A stretch of 64,000 nt of DNA from Diphasiastrum complanatum. Its lineage: Eukaryota > Streptophyta > Lycopodiopsida > Lycopodiales > Lycopodiaceae. The notes under the pieces were generated by a model. It was given only the letters and a program-made list of their open reading frames with translations. It did no database searches and was not told where the DNA came from. The stretch spans positions 32,360,607 through 32,424,606 of the forward strand of contig CM055102.1 in assembly GCA_029204225.1 (NCBI GenBank). The letters are read 5' to 3'. Both the position numbers and the translations under genes were made by a program. Below are positions 46,592 through 64,000 of the stretch, piece after piece (position 1 is the stretch's first letter; every line of letters begins with the position of its first letter).

Positions 46592-47739
46592 GATCTCCAT
46601 ACTTACAATATAATTGGTCCGCACATTCAAATTGACTATCAAATCTCTGCTCATAATCAGAATCAGAATCAATTTTGTAAATTGAAAGAGAATAAAAATG
46701 ACAAGTTTAGATGAGAATTGTGGATTATAAGTCCACCAAGTTAAAGCTAATCACAATGGATTTTGATGAGCTGTTGAAATGCTCTTATGGAAGTTATGAA
46801 TTTTAGGAATTCAGTTAGAATTTATTTATGAGTCCTCTTAGCTATTGGATATAATAAATGTGCTCAACTTGTAGATCAACAACTTTGCTTTTTACGACGT
46901 CAAAATCTGAGGTCAAATAAAAATGAAAAGTGGGTATAGAGAATTTATGAGTTTCATACACATGATATCGAATTCAAGCGCAAATAGACTATTAGAACTA
47001 GTGCACAGAAACAAATGAGTTCGAAATCAATATTAGGAAAAAAAAGTTTTTTTTTCTAGGCACCTAATATTGGTTTCAAGTGCAAATAGGGTAGTTGAAC
47101 CTTTTTAAAAGTCCAATCGCACTTGAAAGCAATATTGCAATTTTTTTTTTTTCAAAAAACTCAGTGTTCTCCTTTGCAAATGAGCCAAAAGATTCCAAAA
47201 GTGATGTCTCTTGTCTACTTATAGACAATGCTCTAACTAACTAAACAAAGCATAACTATCTTGAGGGATAGATAGACTTTGTTAAGCCTTATTAAATGTA
47301 CTTGGGCAAATTTTGGGCCTAACAAAGCTTACAATGGATATTCCAATACATTGATAAACACTAATGTACTAAAAGTACAAAATAGATTTTTCTAGTTGTA
47401 CTTGCCCTAATGTTCTAAAGAGAATTATCCTACATTAAAGTTGACAAAAACATTTACTTCCTCTTACCCAAAAAGATCGTAAGATGTGCATTGTAAATTT
47501 TTAACAAACATCATGTTTTTGCAATGATTTTCTCAAAGTTGATGTGTGATCTTCTAGGTGAGTATAAGTTAAAAAATACATTTTCTTTCACCTTTTACAT
47601 TTCAATTTTTCTAACTTGCACAACAAAGTTAGCTTCTCACAATCTTACATATTACTTTGTTTATGTTTGTTAAAAATCTATATGAGCCATACTAGTCATT
47701 TAAATGTTCTTAAAATCTACATATTAAGTTATATGAAAT
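46592..47739. other. No recognised gene
   Basis: AT-rich. Short frames only. Near 46970-47130 the words AAG(T/C)GCAAATAG recur, but I see no larger structure. Confidence 0.4.
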
Positions 47740-48270
47740 TTGCAAGACCAATGTTGGGTTGATATGGTGTGAAAGGGATAAGGTACTAACTTGTTAATAC
47801 CCATGAACTAGAAATTTATATACTTTAACATTATAGAGACCTTCCAAGGAACATGGAGACCTTGATATCCTATAGATGCCGATATTCAAACTTGCAAAAT
47901 GCCCTGTAGATACCTTGTACATACTTGGCGCAGGTATGGGCCATATAAGTCATGTAATATTCTTAGCATTCACTTTCACATTTAATAGAGTTTATACAAA
48001 ATTTGTAAAGAAGACCAATGTTGGGCTGATGTGCGGTGAAAAGAATAAGGTACGAACGTATTGATACCCATGAACTGATTTAATACTTTGACACCAAAGA
48101 GAACCTCTAGAAAACATGGAGAGCTTGATATCCTACATTGGGGAGGCCTTCGGACATTTAAACTGAAAAAAACAAAAACATAGTTGAATGTTATAAATCA
48201 AAGATTAGTTATTGCCGATATAGATACTTGGAAAATGCCTCAGTCTAGATACTTGGCGAGTATGACCTGA
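47740..48270 (+). repeat. Diverged tandem duplication, unit about 270 bp
   Basis: 47748-47885 and 48017-48145 share GACCAATGTTGGG(T/C)TGAT, AATAAGGTAC, ACCCATGAACT and CTTGATATCCTA. The following GCCGATAT...TACTTGGCG stretch also recurs at 48214. That makes two copies and part of a third. Its nature is unknown. Confidence 0.65.
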
Positions 48271-48654
48271 TAATGAGACCAATGATAATGGGAGGGTGAC
48301 TACAATTTCTTTTGACTCAACATAACTTTTAGTTCTAAATTTATGAAAGTGAGGAACATTCAAAAGACCTTTTATTTCATAGTTGAGTTCAAAAATTTGA
48401 GGGAAGTTGTGTGATATATACAAAAATGTGGATGTTGTCTATGTGCTGGTTTTCCCTAAATGAGACCGACACTTGCTGCCAGCAAAAACGCATCTGCTAG
48501 TGGAGGCGCATCCCACTTTTCTGCCAGCTAAGCATGAACGACCCCGTCCCATCCCATCCCATCTCTTCTTCTTTCGACGATAGAGTTTCGTGGCAACGTT
48601 CAATTTTGCCACCTCTCCACGATGAGCCATTGAGATGCTCCCATGTGGTAGCCA

Positions 48655-48756
48655 CAACACGTGGCCTACATCCAGCGGGTGGACATGTCTCCCAGGCCAG
48701 CCATTGATAGCTTCTCATTTGAAAAGCTCCAACACGTGGCTGGCATCTAACGGGTG
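48655..48756 (+). promoter_or_regulatory. Paired ABRE/G-box elements upstream of the WD40 gene
   Basis: CACGTGGC occurs at 48658-48665 and 48733-48740. Each lies in a copy of a direct repeat of about 26 bp (CAACACGTGGC...CATC-A-CGGGTG). CACGTGGC is the plant ABRE/G-box core bound by bZIP factors. It lies about 1 kb upstream of the inferred first coding exon, in a segment more GC-rich than its surroundings, so it may belong to that gene's promoter. Confidence 0.45.
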
Positions 48757-49705
48757 CCCGTCAGACACAGCGGCCTTTGAGCTGTATCGATGAAGCTGCG
48801 TCCGCTCCCGACAAAGCGCGCTATCGTCATTGGATCCATCCACAATACATAATACTTAATATTGAAAATGGCGGGGGTAAGCCTTCTGTTGCTGCTGTTG
48901 CTGGATTAGGAGAGAAACAACAACGTTGGGAGGCGAGACGAGCAATTATTTGCTACTGGCGATGATTGATCCATCCTCTTATGCAGCAGCAATTTCATCG
49001 TCTTCGTATTGGCGAAAAGACTTCCGACTTCCCGTTCCTTAAGTTTTGAAAATGCTGCCGAGCATATTCGGTTATGAATGACTGATGCTTATTTATTGTT
49101 TGCGCAATCAGATTGCTCCAAAACAGACTTGAAATGATTTGGATCTCTGTTTGCAATCAATCAATGCATTTGTCCTCTGCCAGGCACTTTATCGAAGAAA
49201 AGAAGGGAAGGAAGGAGCTCACATGACGGCTTAACCGCATCTTTAGCTTTCGAATCTGATTTCATAAGCTCAATGGAGATGCAGTTTTGCCCTGGTTTTG
49301 AATATTCAATCAATTGTTCGTTGCGGTTTGAATCCTTTTTTGTGGACCAAACATTCTGCGCTTGACTGGTCCGTTAGGAATCTAAGCACATAGCATCTCT
49401 ATACAACCCTAGTTCCTATCGTCATCTCCGCTTTGTTGTATCTGATTCCTATTTTTCTGATTCTAAGTTCCCATTCCGTTTCCTTTATAACAAATAGCTT
49501 CTAAAGGCCACACCATTGAGTCGTTGGATGTACTTTTATAATATCGGGTAAACGGTAGTGAAATTGGTGGCGAGATACGTATGGTTTTTTGAATCAAGTT
49601 CGGTATTCAGAGATCTGCGCCTGTATATGTTGATTCGAAGGAAGCCACGACCTCTGAATTGCATTCAGCACCAAGAGATGTGCGAGCTATAGGTGGCCGG
49701 TAGGA

Positions 49706-63677
<13,972 letters not shown>

Positions 63678-64000
63678 GTTTGCTAAATTTCCCATTGACT
63701 CTCTTTGTTGATAATTATGGGTATCTCAGGTTTTGGTTTTCAAAATAGGTTGCTATGTTTGTATGTCAATTTGAAAAGGTAATCATATTTGTCAAAAAGT
63801 AGAAAATATCAGAACTGTGTTAGCATGTGGACTACAACAGAAAATAAAACCATAATAAGTCAAATATTACAATAGCAACTGCTAGCTAGCTTTGAGAGTA
63901 AAATTCTGCCATTGAAGTAAACAACATAGAACATGATGTTTGGAAAAAGCTGTGCATATCTGTCTTGTATACGAGTTTGCCTGGATTCGGTAAAGCTTGT
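63678..64000 (+). other. Start of intron 7 of the WD40 gene
   Basis: GT donor at 63678-63679 after TGCAG. The codon is split so that Ser is expected at the junction. No further exon is visible before the window ends. Confidence 0.75.

Noticed and set aside
48439-48965. Small proteins encoded at 48.4-49.0 kb
   Set aside because: Short frames overlap on both strands; GC content and paired G-boxes fit promoter or 5' leader sequence better.

Overview
This is a stretch of plant nuclear genome, most likely from a flowering plant. It is AT-rich except for one GC-rich transposon. It carries six primer-binding sites of the plant tRNA-iMet type (TGGTATCAGAGC and variants), many Ty1/Copia and Ty3/Gypsy remnants, and long (CT/GA)n microsatellites. 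One spliced host gene occupies the right end. The species cannot be named from the sequence.

Left part (1-26.7 kb). Nested, mostly dead elements: an LTR split by a short tRNA-like SINE, a processed beta-tubulin pseudogene interrupted by a glycerol-3-phosphate acyltransferase (GPAT) fragment, an 18-bp minisatellite, Gypsy and Copia pieces joined end to end, an inverted pair of chromovirus LTRs, and minus-strand Gypsy elements. One Gypsy remnant has RT/RNase H in frame with an unrecognised coiled-coil ORF.

Middle part (26.7-48.4 kb). A complete, young Copia element (26718-32876) has near-identical 682-bp LTRs, a GCGTT target duplication and an unbroken 1322-aa gag-pol. A non-coding LARD-like LTR element (33774-37598) sits inside a decayed minus-strand transposase-like gene. 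Further along are a Copia remnant, a second diverged copy of the unrecognised ORF, a solo-type LTR and a diverged tandem duplication.

Right part (48.6-64 kb). The only convincing host gene is a plus-strand WD40 gene of the plant AMBRA1-like (autophagy-associated) family. Eight coding exons run from 49706 to 63677 and the gene continues past the window. Its 5-kb first intron holds a LINE with an inverted middle section and a repeat-rich island. Its fourth intron holds a 5065-bp hAT transposon (55676-60740) with a perfect 8-bp target duplication, decayed by stops and frameshifts.

The best candidates for something undescribed are the unrecognised ORF family at 21.1-23.0 kb and 41.6-42.7 kb, the interspersed TGCGA(A/G)GGTT motif islands, and the transposase-like pseudogene around the LARD element.
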